From Amorphochlora amoebiformis (lineage: Eukaryota > Cercozoa > Chlorarachniophyceae): a stretch of DNA of 64,000 bases. The stretch covers positions 151,949-215,948 of the forward strand of contig BAAHQB010000298.1 of assembly GCA_054601695.1 (NCBI GenBank), read 5' to 3'. Below are positions 1 to 40,311 of the stretch, in pieces. Both the position numbers and the translations under genes were made by a program. The notes under the pieces are model-generated. The model made no database searches. It had not been told where the DNA came from and saw nothing but the letters and a program-made list of their open reading frames with translations. Numbering within the stretch: the stretch's first letter is position 1; every line of letters begins with the position of its first letter.

Positions 1-655
1 TAACCCTAACCCTAACCCTACCCTAACCCTAACCTCTGACCCTAACCCCTGACCCTAACCCTAACCCTAACCCTAACCATAGGGCCGAGTCAATGGACCT
101 CGAACTAAGATATGCTGAATGATCTGATCCTAACCCGAACCCTAACCCTAATCCTAACCCTAACCCTAACCCTAACCGTCATCATCGTCATGGATCACTA
201 GATCTTTAACAGTGTGTATCCATCTTCCGAACGCCTGGTTAGGGTAAGGGTTAGGGTTAGGGTTAGGGTTAGGGTTAGAACTAAGGTTAGGGTTAGAATT
301 AGGGTTAGGGTTAGGGTTAGGGTTAGAGTTAGGATTGCTGTTAGGGTTAGAATTAGGGTTAGGGTGAAGGTCACAAATACCCCTCGCACGCCATTGGTTC
401 CCTGGTTAGGGTTAGGGTTAGGGTTAGTGTCAGGGTTAGGGTTAGGATTAGTGTCAGGGTTAGGGTTAGGGTTAGGGTTGGGATTAGGGTTAGGGTTAGG
501 GTTAGGGTTAGGGTTAGGGTTAGGATTGGGGTTAGGGTTAGGGTTACGGGATCTACAGCTTGGGAATGGACTGAATGATTTGCGTCCTGTTAGGGTTAGG
601 GTTCGGGTTAGGATTAGGGAGGGTTAGGGTTAGGGTTAGGGTTAGGGTTACATGC
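1..655. repeat. Telomeric/subtelomeric TTAGGG arrays, left chromosome end
   Basis: The window opens with CCCTAA repeats, the orientation expected at a left chromosome end, with variants such as CCCTGA and a non-telomeric insert at about 84-130. From about 240 the array switches to the G-rich orientation (TTAGGG), so the region is a head-to-head patchwork and not a simple terminal tract. ORFs here are Leu-Thr, Arg-Val or Gly-Leu translations of the repeat. Confidence 0.93.
84..130 (+). repeat. Dispersed ~45-bp element embedded in telomeric arrays
   Basis: A unique-looking stretch running from GCCGAGTCAATGGACCTC to TGATCTGATCC. Recognisable relatives lie in other TTAGGG arrays of the window: 31648-31670 and 32270-32308 in the same orientation, and 46665-46708, 56054-56103 and 59011-59052 inverted. 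It appears to travel with telomeric repeat DNA. Confidence 0.75.
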
Positions 656-663
656 AGGATTTG

Positions 664-826
664 TGGACAATATATATACATATATATACACACATTATAT
701 ATAATATATATATATATATATACCTATGTAAATATATGCATATATATGCATTTGAAATATAGAAATTCTACGAAAATCTTTCTATACTTGTATCTCTAGA
801 TATATATATATATAATATATATACAT

Positions 827-892
<66 letters not shown>

Positions 893-901
893 CATATATA
901 T

Positions 902-935
<34 letters not shown>

Positions 936-955
936 ATATTTATACATACATCCAG
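664..955. repeat. (TA)n microsatellite block
   Basis: Nearly pure TA dinucleotides broken by short interruptions. No gene is seen between 656 and 1080. Confidence 0.95.
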
Positions 956-1091
956 CCTGTAACCACTTGAAGAATTAGGGTTAAGGTTAGTGCTACACGT
1001 GGAATCCATTAAGGGTTAAAAGAGACTTCGGTTTAATTTAGGGAATTTTACCTGAGGAGAGATTGGAAATGATCGCGGGTCATTTTCAGGC

Positions 1092-1609
1092 TAGGGTTAG
1101 GGTTAGGGTTAGGGTTAGGTTAGGGTTAATCTCTGTGAATAAGACGGTACCTTCCACCTAGTCCTAACCTAACCCTAACCCTAACCCTAACCCTAACCCT
1201 AACCCTAACCCTATCCTGAGAATGACCCGCGAACATTTTCAATCTCCCTTAACCCTAATGCTATCCTCCTAACCCCAACCTCCTAACCCTAACCCTAATC
1301 CTAACCCTAACCTCCAACCCTAACCTCCTAACCCTGACCCTAACCTAACCTTAACCTCCTAACCCTAACCTCCTAACCCTAATCCTAATCCTAACCTAAT
1401 CCTAACCCTAACCTCCTAACCCTAACCTCCTAACCCTAACTCTAACCCTAACCTCCTAACCCTGACCTCCTAACCATAACCTCCTAACCCTAATTCTATC
1501 CTAACCTTAATCCTAACCCTAACCTCCTAACCTTAACTACCTAACCCTAATCCTAACCCTAACCTCCTAACCCTAACCCTAACCCTAACCCTAACCCTAA
1601 CCCTAACCC
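1092..1609. repeat. Degenerate telomeric array with CCTAACCT variants
   Basis: G-rich repeats at about 1092-1128, then C-rich repeats to 1609. Many units are shifted to CCTCCTAACCC, a diverged telomeric variant. The unit differs from the pure array at the end of the window, so this block is old or separately amplified. Confidence 0.9.
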
Positions 1610-1786
1610 CAGTGAGGGAGAGGGTCTCTGCGGTTGCATGACGCTTACGAAGGCCCCAAGCCCCTCTTTGCCTACGTTATATATATATATATTTTTTATA
1701 TATAGTATTTATATATATATATATATATATATATTGTATTTATATATATATATATATGTATATATAATATTTATATATGTATATAG

Positions 1787-3268
1787 AGCCGAGAGAGGAG
1801 AGAGGAGAGAGAAGAAGAGAGAGAAGAGAGAGGATAGAAGAGAGAGAGAGAGAGAGAGGATAGAGGAGAGAGAGAGAGAGGAGAGAGAGGATAGAAGAGA
1901 GAGAGAGAGAGAGAGAGAGGATGGAGGAGAGAGAGAGAGAGAGAGGAGGGAGAAGAGAGAGAGGAGAGAGAAGAGAGAGAGGAGATAGGAGGAGAGAGGA
2001 GAGAGGAGAGAGAGGAGAGAGGAGAGAGGAGAGAGAGGAGAGAGGAGAGAGAAAGAGAGAGGGAGAAAGAGGGAGAGGAGAGAGAAGAGTGAGGGAGAAA
2101 GAGAGAGAGAGAGAGATGAGAGAGGAGAGAGCAGAGAGGAGAGATAGAGTGAGGGAGAAAGAAAGAGAAAGAGAGAGAGAAGAGAGAAAAGAGAGAGAAG
2201 AAACAGAGAATAGTGAGAGAGGGAGAGAGAGAGTGAGAGAGAGAGAAAAAGAAAAAGAGAGAGAGGAAAGAGAAGAAACGTATAGCCGTGAGAGAGGAGA
2301 GAGAGAGAGTGAGAGATGGGAGAGGGGGTGAGAGAAGAAGAGAGGGAGAGAGTAGAGAGAGAGAGAGTGAGGCGAGAGAGAGTGAGAGGAAGAGAGTGAG
2401 AGAGGAAGGAGAGAGAGAGAGAGAAAGAGTGAGAGAGGAAAGAGAGTGATAGGAAGAGAGGGAGAGAGTAGAGAGAGAGAGAGTGTGAGAGAGAGTGAGA
2501 GGAAGAGAGGGAGGGAGTAGAGAGAGAGAGAGTGAGAGAGGAGAGAGAGTGAGAGGAAGAGAGGGAGAGAGGAGGGAGAGAGGAGGGAGAGAGAGAGAGA
2601 GAGAGAGGGAGAGGAGAGAAAGAGAGTGAGAGAGGAGAGGGAGTGAGAGAGGAAGAAAGCTAGAGTAGAGGGAGGGAGGGAGAGAGAGAGAGTGAGAGAG
2701 AGGAAAGAGAGTGAGAGGAAGAGAGGGAGAGAGTAGAGAGAGAGAGAGAAAAAGAGATTGAGAGGAGAGCGAGTGAGAGGAAGAGAGTGAGAGAGTAGAG
2801 AGAGAGAGAGAGAGAGGAGAGAGGAGTGAGAGAAGAGAGGGAGAGAGTAGAGAGAGGGAGAGAGAAAGAGAGTGAGAGAGGAGAGAGAGTGGGGGGGGGG
2901 AGAGTAGAGAGTAGAGAGCGAGAGCGAGAGAGGAGAGAGAGGGAGAGGAAGAGGGGAAGAGAGTATAGAGAGGGAGAGAGAAAGAGAGTGAGAGAGGAGA
3001 GAGAGAGGGAAGGAGAGAGGAGAGACAGAGAGTGAGAGAAAGAGAGTGAGAGAGGGGAGAGAGAGTGAGAGGAAGAGAGTGAGAGGGGAGGGAGAGAGAG
3101 AGAGAAAAAAAGAGAGTGAGAAAGGGAGAGAGGGAGTGAGAGAGAAAGAGAGGGAGAGAGTAGAGAGAGAGAGAGTGAGAGTGAGAGAGGAGAGATATTG
3201 AGAGAGGAAGTGAGAGAGGAGAGAGAGAGAGAGAGAGGAAGAGAGTGAGAGAGGAGGGGGGGAGAAGG
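1787..3268. repeat. 1.5-kb polypurine (GA)n tract
   Basis: Almost only A and G on the + strand for about 1.48 kb, with occasional T breaks of the type GAGTGAGAG. It yields long Ser/Leu ORFs on the minus strand and Arg/Glu ORFs on the plus strand, which are repeat translations and not genes. A tract of this kind can form triplex DNA (known property of mirror-repeat polypurine DNA). Confidence 0.95.
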
Positions 3269-3379
3269 TTCCGATGACCTCCACTGTTTGCGAGTGATGG
3301 AGGTCCAAACATGGTGGAATTTGAGTAATTCTTGGCCAGGCTAATTTAATGTAGGTTCTCTGTTAGTGAAAGATATAGG

Positions 3380-4860
<1,481 letters not shown>

Positions 4861-4939
4861 CGGAAGACTCACTGCCCAGCTCTGAAAGAGTTAGGGTTAG
4901 GGTTAGGGTTAGGGTTAGGTTTAGGGTTGTCCCACTGCA

Positions 4940-5646
4940 TGGAGAGAAAATACACAACTTTTCTCCACATCCAGGCCGGATGTAACTTCTCGGGACAACT
5001 TTTCGATGGTAGGTGTGTGTGCGGTGGATCCCTGCCTCCGTCTTCCCCAACCCCCAAAACAAACCGCATCCCCTGAGGTTCTCCTTTCTCTCTAATCAGT
5101 CAATTACTGCTGAAATATTTGTATTTTGCAAGATGCACAACATGCCACAGATTCCTCTCAAGAGGAAATATTTCGGGGGAGGAGGTTTCGGGTCAGCCAA
5201 ACTCCTTCCCGCCATATCACCGTAATTAAGAGGAGACGGGGGAGGGGGGGTAGGGGGTTAGATGAGGATAGGAGGAATATAGACAGAAATACGGCTATAT
5301 TCCGCGAGATTACAGCCTGCTTTGAGATATGAGGGTTGGATAAATGTGAATCTTACACCTTTAAGTTCATCTTTTCGCACAGATATCGGGCTTTTTCCTT
5401 GGTATCTTCAAGGAGGGGTACCTTGGAATCTATTTGGGGTGCGGCGGGGGGAGGGGGGAAGTGAGGGGAACGGGTTGCGGTTGGGTAAGGAGAGCCAACC
5501 CCTGGTCAAGAGCTGAGGCGCGAAATAAGACCTGCCGAATTATTGTTTTAAGTTAGTTTTGTGACCAAGCGCACAGTCACCAACTTGGATTCCGATCTTT
5601 TCGGAAATAATAACATTTAATTCTTCGGCCAAAATTGGAAGAAATC
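4940..5646 (+). promoter_or_regulatory. Unique-sequence 5' flank of the two-pass membrane protein gene
   Basis: The first long non-repetitive stretch of the window, directly upstream of the start codon of the next gene. It probably carries promoter and 5' UTR (inference from position). A 70-codon open frame at 5013-5225 has no recognisable motif and is not called. Confidence 0.45.
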
Positions 5647-15492
<9,846 letters not shown>

Positions 15493-15900
15493 AGTTCTGA
15501 ATACTAGCCGGACTAGTTAACTATAGATAGATGTACACTACCTAAACTCCAGACCGTGCTGGATATCAATGGTACAGTAGTAGTAACCGTTGGTAGAGTA
15601 ACAGGAACTGAAGTTAAGTTAAAACTCTAGCTAAATGATTTAGAATGCGCTATCTTGTCTATTATAAACATAGATCTATATAGTAAGATGTTACAACTTC
15701 TAGAACTTTCGCAAGGTTTAATTATATGTATGTACAGACCTAGAAATTTTGAATATTCTAGAATTTTTTTGTCGTACCACGTCAAGTAGGTAACTTCAGA
15801 ATATTCTGAGGCTTTCCGAGGCGTTGTACATATATAATCATGATCGTATTTAATACATTTACTAGTTAGATTCATGAATTCAATAGTCAAAGCGGCCAGC
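15493..15900. other. CTAG-rich 3' flank of gene 1
   Basis: Non-repetitive DNA with an unusual density of CTAG-containing words (GACTAGTTAAC, CTCTAGC, TTCTAGAAC, CCTAGAAAT, TTCTAGAAT). Similar words mark the 3' intergenic regions at 35900-36370 and 49905-50255. It probably contains the transcript end; no specific polyadenylation signal is called. Confidence 0.4.
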
Positions 15901-16148
15901 GCCCTATCCTTACTCTGATAATTTCAGGAATCACGACTTACACTGGGCCAGCCGCTGAATTCATTGAACATTATTCGTTTGCCATACTCAGTGCCCTGGC
16001 TCATAAGTACGTACTAGACGAATTCTAAAGAACATATTTCAGGTTCCATCGCCCAATCCTGACAAGAACGAACCATGTTAGGCTACTTCTCGGAGCTGCA
16101 TTAAGCCCTCAACCCGCAGGGGTTGACCGTGCTAAAGGAGGGCAGTAA
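15688..16148 (+). CDS. Possible small 3-exon gene or alternative 3' end of gene 1 (70 aa)
   Basis: Exons 15928-16006 and 16043-16148 have clean borders (TTTCAG acceptors, GTACGT donor) and an open frame ending in TAA; the central part reads as ordinary protein (TGPAAEFIEHYSFAILSAL). One possible first exon is 15688-15715 (ATG, out-phase 1), giving 70 residues. Equally, a donor inside the last exon of gene 1 at 15431 has the right phase, so these exons could be an alternative C-terminus of gene 1. No family is recognised. The two downstream exons look real; their 5' partner is unsure. Confidence 0.33.
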
Positions 16149-16205
16149 ACGAGCCGAGCGAAGGCGAGAAAGGGGAGTTGCAGGCTGAATGGAACAGGCG
16201 ACGCC

Positions 16206-16244
16206 CATGACACGTGTCATGAGATGTCCATGACACGTGTCATG
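16206..16244. promoter_or_regulatory. Twin perfect 16-bp palindromes with CACGTG core
   Basis: CATGACACGTGTCATG occurs twice, at 16206-16221 and 16229-16244, 23 bp apart centre to centre (about two helix turns). CACGTG is the core bound by bHLH and many bZIP factors (known). The pair lies in the intergenic region upstream of the RGS gene and is a plausible dimer-binding promoter element. Confidence 0.6.
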
Positions 16245-16675
16245 CGCGAACCGGTTCGGTATCGTAACGGCGACGGTTTCAGATCTTCATAGTTTCGACC
16301 CGGAATCGATAAATCTAGCCAGCCACTCGTTCCGCGTGCTGAACACACCTCTCTCGCGCGAAGAAGAGGGTGCGGGAGGACCCAGATGTATGCTCATGAA
16401 TAGCAGGGATACCGTATCTCGGGTGGAATGGCGGGGGGGAGGAATTTTTCGTGCTTTTTTTCCTGTTTTGAAACTAAATTTGGGGAGATGTTGGGGTTCT
16501 TGGATTAGCAGAAAGGAAGTAACATGTTATTCTGGGTTGGTGGGTAACATGTTTTTGGTTGTTTTGAGGGATGGGAGGGGGGGGGAGGAAGGGGATATGT
16601 GATGGTAGAGGAAGGGGGGGGATTGAGGCTTGGATGGGGATACAATGGAGCATTATTTTACTTTGACATGTTCAA

Positions 16676-16719
<44 letters not shown>

Positions 16720-16738
16720 TTATGTAATATAAAGTGAC

Positions 16739-16775
<37 letters not shown>

Positions 16776-16945
16776 TGAATTTTTGTATGATACAATGCAG
16801 TACATATATTTAAATGTATGTATGGATGTATGTCATGACACACATCGTGGACACATTTACGTGGAATGGGAAATTCTCCTTTGAAGACAATGATACATAC
16901 ATATATATATATATATATATAATGTATGCATATATATATATATGC

Positions 16946-17028
<83 letters not shown>

Positions 17029-17030
17029 CT

Positions 17031-17064
<34 letters not shown>

Positions 17065-17090
17065 ATATATATAATATACTCAATATATAT

Positions 17091-17139
<49 letters not shown>

Positions 17140-17254
17140 CTCATATATATACACACATACATATACTCATACACACACAAATATATATACACACATATAC
17201 ATATATCTATATAAATATATATAATATTATATATATATATATATATATAAATAC

Positions 17255-17290
<36 letters not shown>

Positions 17291-17311
17291 GTATAATGTA
17301 TGTATATGTAG
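16245..17311 (+). promoter_or_regulatory. 5' region of the RGS gene, start of transcript uncertain
   Basis: Unique sequence to about 16660, then (TA)n blocks. Two possible coding islands occur: an open frame at about 16280-16425 followed by GTGGAA, and 16835-16894 starting ATGACACAC. Neither can be joined to the next exon with good splice sites and phase, so they are not included in the gene. The upstream G-rich stretch 16430-16630 has no recognised motif. Confidence 0.35.
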
Positions 17312-34688
<17,377 letters not shown>

Positions 34689-34755
34689 ATACGGGTAACC
34701 ATAACACACAAATATATATATATATAATATATACATACATATATGTATATATATA

Positions 34756-34785
<30 letters not shown>

Positions 34786-34787
<2 letters not shown>

Positions 34788-34877
34788 GCGACAACAAGGA
34801 AGAAGATGTCAAAACTGTAAAAAGAATTACTGGGGAGTGTATAATATGGACATATATATATATATATATACATATAG

Positions 34878-34917
<40 letters not shown>

Positions 34918-35185
34918 ATATATGTAATATTACAAATATATACATACATATATTTATATATATATATATATATATATAGAAATATATGTACATATATATA
35001 CATATATTACATATATATATATTTATAATTTGGAGAACAAGAAACAGAAGTCTCACTCTAAACATAATTACTGGTTAGTATATTATATGATACAATATAT
35101 AAGTATATATATATATATATATATAATATATATATATGTGTGTGCAATATGTGTATATGTGTGTGTGTGTATACATAATCATAAG

Positions 35186-35216
<31 letters not shown>

Positions 35217-35402
35217 ACATATATATATATAACATATATATATACATATATATATATATATAAATGTATGTATTGTATATATATACATATACATATTATA
35301 TATATATATATATATATATAATATTATATATATATATATATATTACTATATATAACTATATATATATATATATGTATATTTGTATGTATATTTATATATA
35401 TA

Positions 35403-35459
<57 letters not shown>

Positions 35460-35520
35460 ACATGTGAGCGATAACAAGAAATCTTCAGATGTCAAACTCT
35501 AGACAGATTACTGTTAACTG
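34786..35520 (+). repeat. Three diverged copies of the end of the last RGS exon
   Basis: 34786-34845, 35028-35085 and 35458-35520 resemble 34656-34700 (GACATGAGCGAAAACAA and AAGATGTCTAAA). The third copy keeps CATGTGAGCGATAACAAGAA. They lie 3' of the stop codon, so they are probably in the 3' UTR or beyond. Confidence 0.6.
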
Positions 35521-35529
35521 TAAATATGT

Positions 35530-35541
35530 GTACATATATAC

Positions 35542-35581
<40 letters not shown>

Positions 35582-36509
35582 GTACATCACACCCCGATTC
35601 TATTACACATAACTCATTCCACTCCCCTTCGTTCTTACTAACATCATACTCATATATCGATCAATATTCCCCAGATTCTCTCGATTTCGCTTAATCTTGT
35701 TCATCATGATCAGGCGCACAGCAATCCAGAGTGATGATTGGACGCACTGGAAACCGGCATACACAGCAGGACAGTACGTTCAGGAGCTTTTAACTTGCGG
35801 CAAGCCTTAATCATGGTTGTACCAATACAATAATTAACAATTTGGTTATGAATCTAGTTACTTATAAACTGCATATATCCATGTCTCTATAAGTATGATG
35901 ATCCGACAGGCGCGGTAAGGTGTCACGGTATTCTCACTTAGTCTCAGACGGTGTAGTAATCTAGAGTAATGGACTTCTAAGTTCAAGTTTGTCCTAGTTT
36001 TCGCTCGGTACGATATTGATGTGATAAATTTTATTTGGACTCAGAGCCTTGACTAGTTGAACTCTCTAGCTCTAGGAACTACTAGACTAGTAGAACTAGC
36101 AAACCTATGATATGGAATAATGCAATAAAATCTAATACTGGTACGTATATACGTAATGCTGGACTCTAGATATCACTAGTATCTAGAGTATCATCTGCTG
36201 TACTGACTAGTACTGAGTATACTCTCTAGACTCTACGTACGAACTATACCAGGTTTAGATACACCACTAGTATTCTCTGATTCTCTAGATTCTCAAGATT
36301 CTAGATATTACAACACAACTAGTACAAACTAGACAAACTATCTAGTACTAGTAGTAGGACGGTAGAGTAAGTAAACTAGTAGTTTTTTTATTTGTTTTTA
36401 AAACTCGCAATCCACTAATTCATGTGATTTTAAACGAAGCAAATTCAGCATATTCCAGACTATTTTTCGAATCTCGAAATGCCCTTTACACCAGTCGAGG
36501 CGATTAAGT
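35530..36509. other. Convergent intergenic region, CTAG-rich
   Basis: Separates the 3' ends of the RGS gene (+) and the P4H-VHL gene (-). From about 35900 to 36370 it is dense in CTAG words (ACTAGT, TCTAGA, CTAGTA). No coding frame is recognised. If the RGS gene is a selenoprotein, its SECIS element should lie between 34689 and here; I could not identify one by eye. Confidence 0.5.
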
Positions 36510-37871
36510 CTACAAGTCGACGTGTGCCTGCTGAGCTCCCAACATCTCACTAGCTTTAACCACAGACATGCCATCCTTAACCGTCAGGACTCCATTGCTA
36601 GGCACGTCGGGTTTCTTTGCTGAGGGGTAGGCAAAGAAGAAGCGATGTGACTTGTATGTATTGATCTGCACCTTGTTCATAGGGTCGAGGAACGCGTTCT
36701 CAACCGCCTTGTTCTGGTGATCGACCCAGTATAGGATAAGATCCTTACTAAGGTCGTTGACGAAATCCACACTCATTTGGTCGAGGTCGGTTGGAGTTCG
36801 ATTCCTCTTCCTCTTCTTGGGTTTAGGATCCACTTTGCGTTCGCGGCGGTCCAGGGACTTCTCGACCATATTCTCAGGGGTCACAATCACGCTGACTGTC
36901 CGCTCGGGTTCCGATGGACGAAGACTCACATTCTCATCGTAGCGCACGCGAGTGGAATTCCGCGATTGATATCCCCTGCCGGTTTGCAGATAGGGGCGAA
37001 AGGTTGACTCGTCTATTGGCGAGAAGTGGACAAAGCAGCCGACGTGCATGCCGTCCACCAGCTTGTACGGACGGCCGTGAGGGCGAGTGGACGATTCGTA
37101 AAGGATCATCTCGCCAGCCTTGTGCTCGAACCGGACACGCTTTCCATCCCACCTAACTGTCTCTAGGGGCCACGGGGTGGTTGCATTGATCTTAAGAAGG
37201 GATAACGTGGCTGAGATGATGTGCGTATCGATTCGGTCGATATGGTTACGGAGCCATGCGCCGGGGAAATACTCGCGAATTCCATAGAAGGCGTTGAGCT
37301 GTTAAAGGTAGCGGTTAGTATTTTTGATATTTGAACCAAGGCGTAGGCTTTATTGTATAGATTCCCCACCTTCAACTTCTGTCCAGACCATTCCTCAAGA
37401 ATGGGTTTAATGTGTTGGTTGGCGATCCTGTCACGGAAGATGGGGTCCAGATCGAGGTAGACAAGATCGGTGCCCACTTCATGGAAATTCATCTATGTGG
37501 CGTGTACGAAAATAATCATCGCGTTCAAAAATGCAAACAAGAACATCTTAAAGAGTTAGACCTGAGTCGCTCCGTAGATGTCCCATGGCTCGTTCGACCT
37601 CACGGGGATATTCTTGTAGTAAAAGTCGGTAAGCTCCTTGTAGAGATTGTCTGTTTTTCAAGAAATTGAGTCGTTTTGTCACAAAATGAAGCACTGTTTG
37701 TCATTTTCTGAAACCTGGAATCTTGATCAGCTTGGTGCCTGTGTCGGAGAACCTGGGAAGGGAAACCCCTAGGAAGTTGTTGCGGAGATGCGTGTTGGTT
37801 GTGACAGTGTCTCTTCCCTTTATCCAGCGATCCTGTTTGTATTTATCATTTCGTAAGGCTCATGTTCAAAG

Positions 37872-37902
<31 letters not shown>

Positions 37903-37999
37903 AATTATATTATAAATATGAGATATCGTGCATGCGTACATCGGTATAAACACTGTACATATATACATACCTATTTACACATATGTATTATACCCACAA

Positions 38000-38064
<65 letters not shown>

Positions 38065-38877
38065 GCCATAACGTGCACACATACATACATATGTACATAT
38101 TATATATATTTTATATATATATATATATATATTATATACACGCACATATGTATGTATCTATATGTGGTATGTGTTGCGGCATATATCTTATATATATATA
38201 TATATGTATACATATATATAATTATGTATGAATATGTGTAATAATATATATATATATATATACACATCTCTATCTGCACATATTTACACACATACAATCC
38301 CCCTAACAACAACCATAACATGCAGCACAAACTTCCTTCCTCATACACAAATTCGAACCATCGGTACAAAACGATGAAAATCACAAAAACATTCTTTCCT
38401 GCTAACCTGTGAGGCATAACTTTTGAATGCGTCATCGAGAGGAGGATACGGCTCGGACTCTATCTGTTCCATTGCCCACTTCACCCAATCTCCCTCCCTG
38501 AGAGAGCCAGAGCCAACACGTAAATACGACCGAATAAATAGATTATTTCTTCTCCCGCGCTCTCTCTCTCTCTCTTTCATTCTCATTCACTCCCTCTGAT
38601 CTCTCGCTCTCTCACACTCTAGCTGTCACTCAGTTGTCGCTCTAGCTGTCGCTCTAGCTGTCGCTCTAGTTGTCGCTCAGTTGTCGCTCTGTAGTTACCC
38701 GTCCCAGATGCGCCATCCTTCACATTGCTCGACGAAGTCTTCACATCCGACTAGCTGTATCTTTCCGGCGTCTTTCGTGCACCACTGTGTGTGACCATTG
38801 CACTGATGGAATGATTAGGTTAGGCTAGGTTGGATTGTCGTGAAATTACATTATATACATTTTTATACATATATGTG

Positions 38878-38908
<31 letters not shown>

Positions 38909-39258
38909 TATATACATGTACATCATATTCGTACATACTTATTTTTGTACATTTTTATGCAAATATATGAACTAAAAAAATGTATGTATGTATACATAAC
39001 CGCATATTAATATAAATATATATTTTCACATATATGTATATATGTATATGTAATATGTAAATAAATAAACATTTTTACTCATATATTCACCTTTATATCT
39101 GTGTGCATTCATTTTACACACACAAAATTTTACACCCAAAATTTCACACAAACAAATTTTTATACACACGAAATTTACACAAACAAAACATTACAGACAT
39201 TTTTGCAGACGTATGATAATATATATATATATATATATTATATGTGTACGTATATATG

Positions 39259-39298
<40 letters not shown>

Positions 39299-39580
39299 CA
39301 TATATATATATATAATATATATATATATATACATATATATTATATATATAAATATAAATTTATATACATATTTGTATATGCATGTATACACACATATATA
39401 TATATATATATATATAATGAATATATATGTATATATATATATATATATAATCAATATATACATGTATATATATATATATGTATGTATGTTATTAAATATC
39501 ATATGAGATTGGAGGAGCAAGAAAGTTGGAAAGGTAGAGAGGACTGTGGTATAAACAGATAATCCAAAACACAAACATAT

Positions 39581-39620
<40 letters not shown>

Positions 39621-39698
39621 GTATATGTGTATATATATATATAGAGCATATATATATATATGTGTGTATATATATACATATACAGTATATTTACAAAG

Positions 39699-39751
<53 letters not shown>

Positions 39752-39766
39752 GTATATATATATGAA

Positions 39767-39797
<31 letters not shown>

Positions 39798-39961
39798 ATA
39801 TACATATACAGTACATATACAAAATATATATACATACATATATACATACATATGTGTGCATACATAATATATATACATATACACATATATATATTATAAA
39901 TATACACACACACATATATATATATATAATATATATGTGTGTATATATATACTGTATATGT

Positions 39962-40025
<64 letters not shown>

Positions 40026-40054
40026 CTACACACACATACACAAACATATTTATA

Positions 40055-40089
<35 letters not shown>

Positions 40090-40094
40090 GTAAT

Positions 40095-40131
<37 letters not shown>

Positions 40132-40224
40132 GTGTGTATTCAAATGTGCGATATCTGCGTTTTCATATATGTGTGTAAATATAAATAACATAGATGTATT
40201 AGATTTACATAATACATAAATAAA

Positions 40225-40255
<31 letters not shown>

Positions 40256-40269
40256 CAACATGTACCTTC

Positions 40270-40311
<42 letters not shown>

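Noticed and set aside
1740-3308. 500-residue Ser/Leu-rich frames and Arg/Glu-rich frames over the GA tract
   Set aside because: Translations of a dinucleotide repeat; all frames look alike and no domain or splice context exists.
5013-5225. 70-residue frame upstream of gene 1
   Set aside because: No recognisable motif, no splice or homology support; more likely 5' flank.
16237-16602. 121-residue frame with no ATG at its stated start
   Set aside because: Begins at GTG inside a palindrome, has a low-complexity G-rich second half and no phase-compatible splice partner; the part 16280-16425 remains a weak exon candidate.
16835-16894. Possible first RGS exon starting ATGACACACATCGTGG
   Set aside because: Reads like protein ([14 protein letters not shown]) but no donor GT follows before the (TA)n run in a phase that fits exon 17312-17377.
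35700-35960. SECIS-like ATGA..AA hairpins near 35707 and 35894
   Set aside because: Checked by eye; the stems do not pair well and the 3' GA of the quartet is missing, so no SECIS is claimed.
36510-37109. Stand-alone 199-residue protein
   Set aside because: It is the 3' part of the last P4H-VHL exon, which is open to the acceptor at 37298 and joins in phase to upstream exons.
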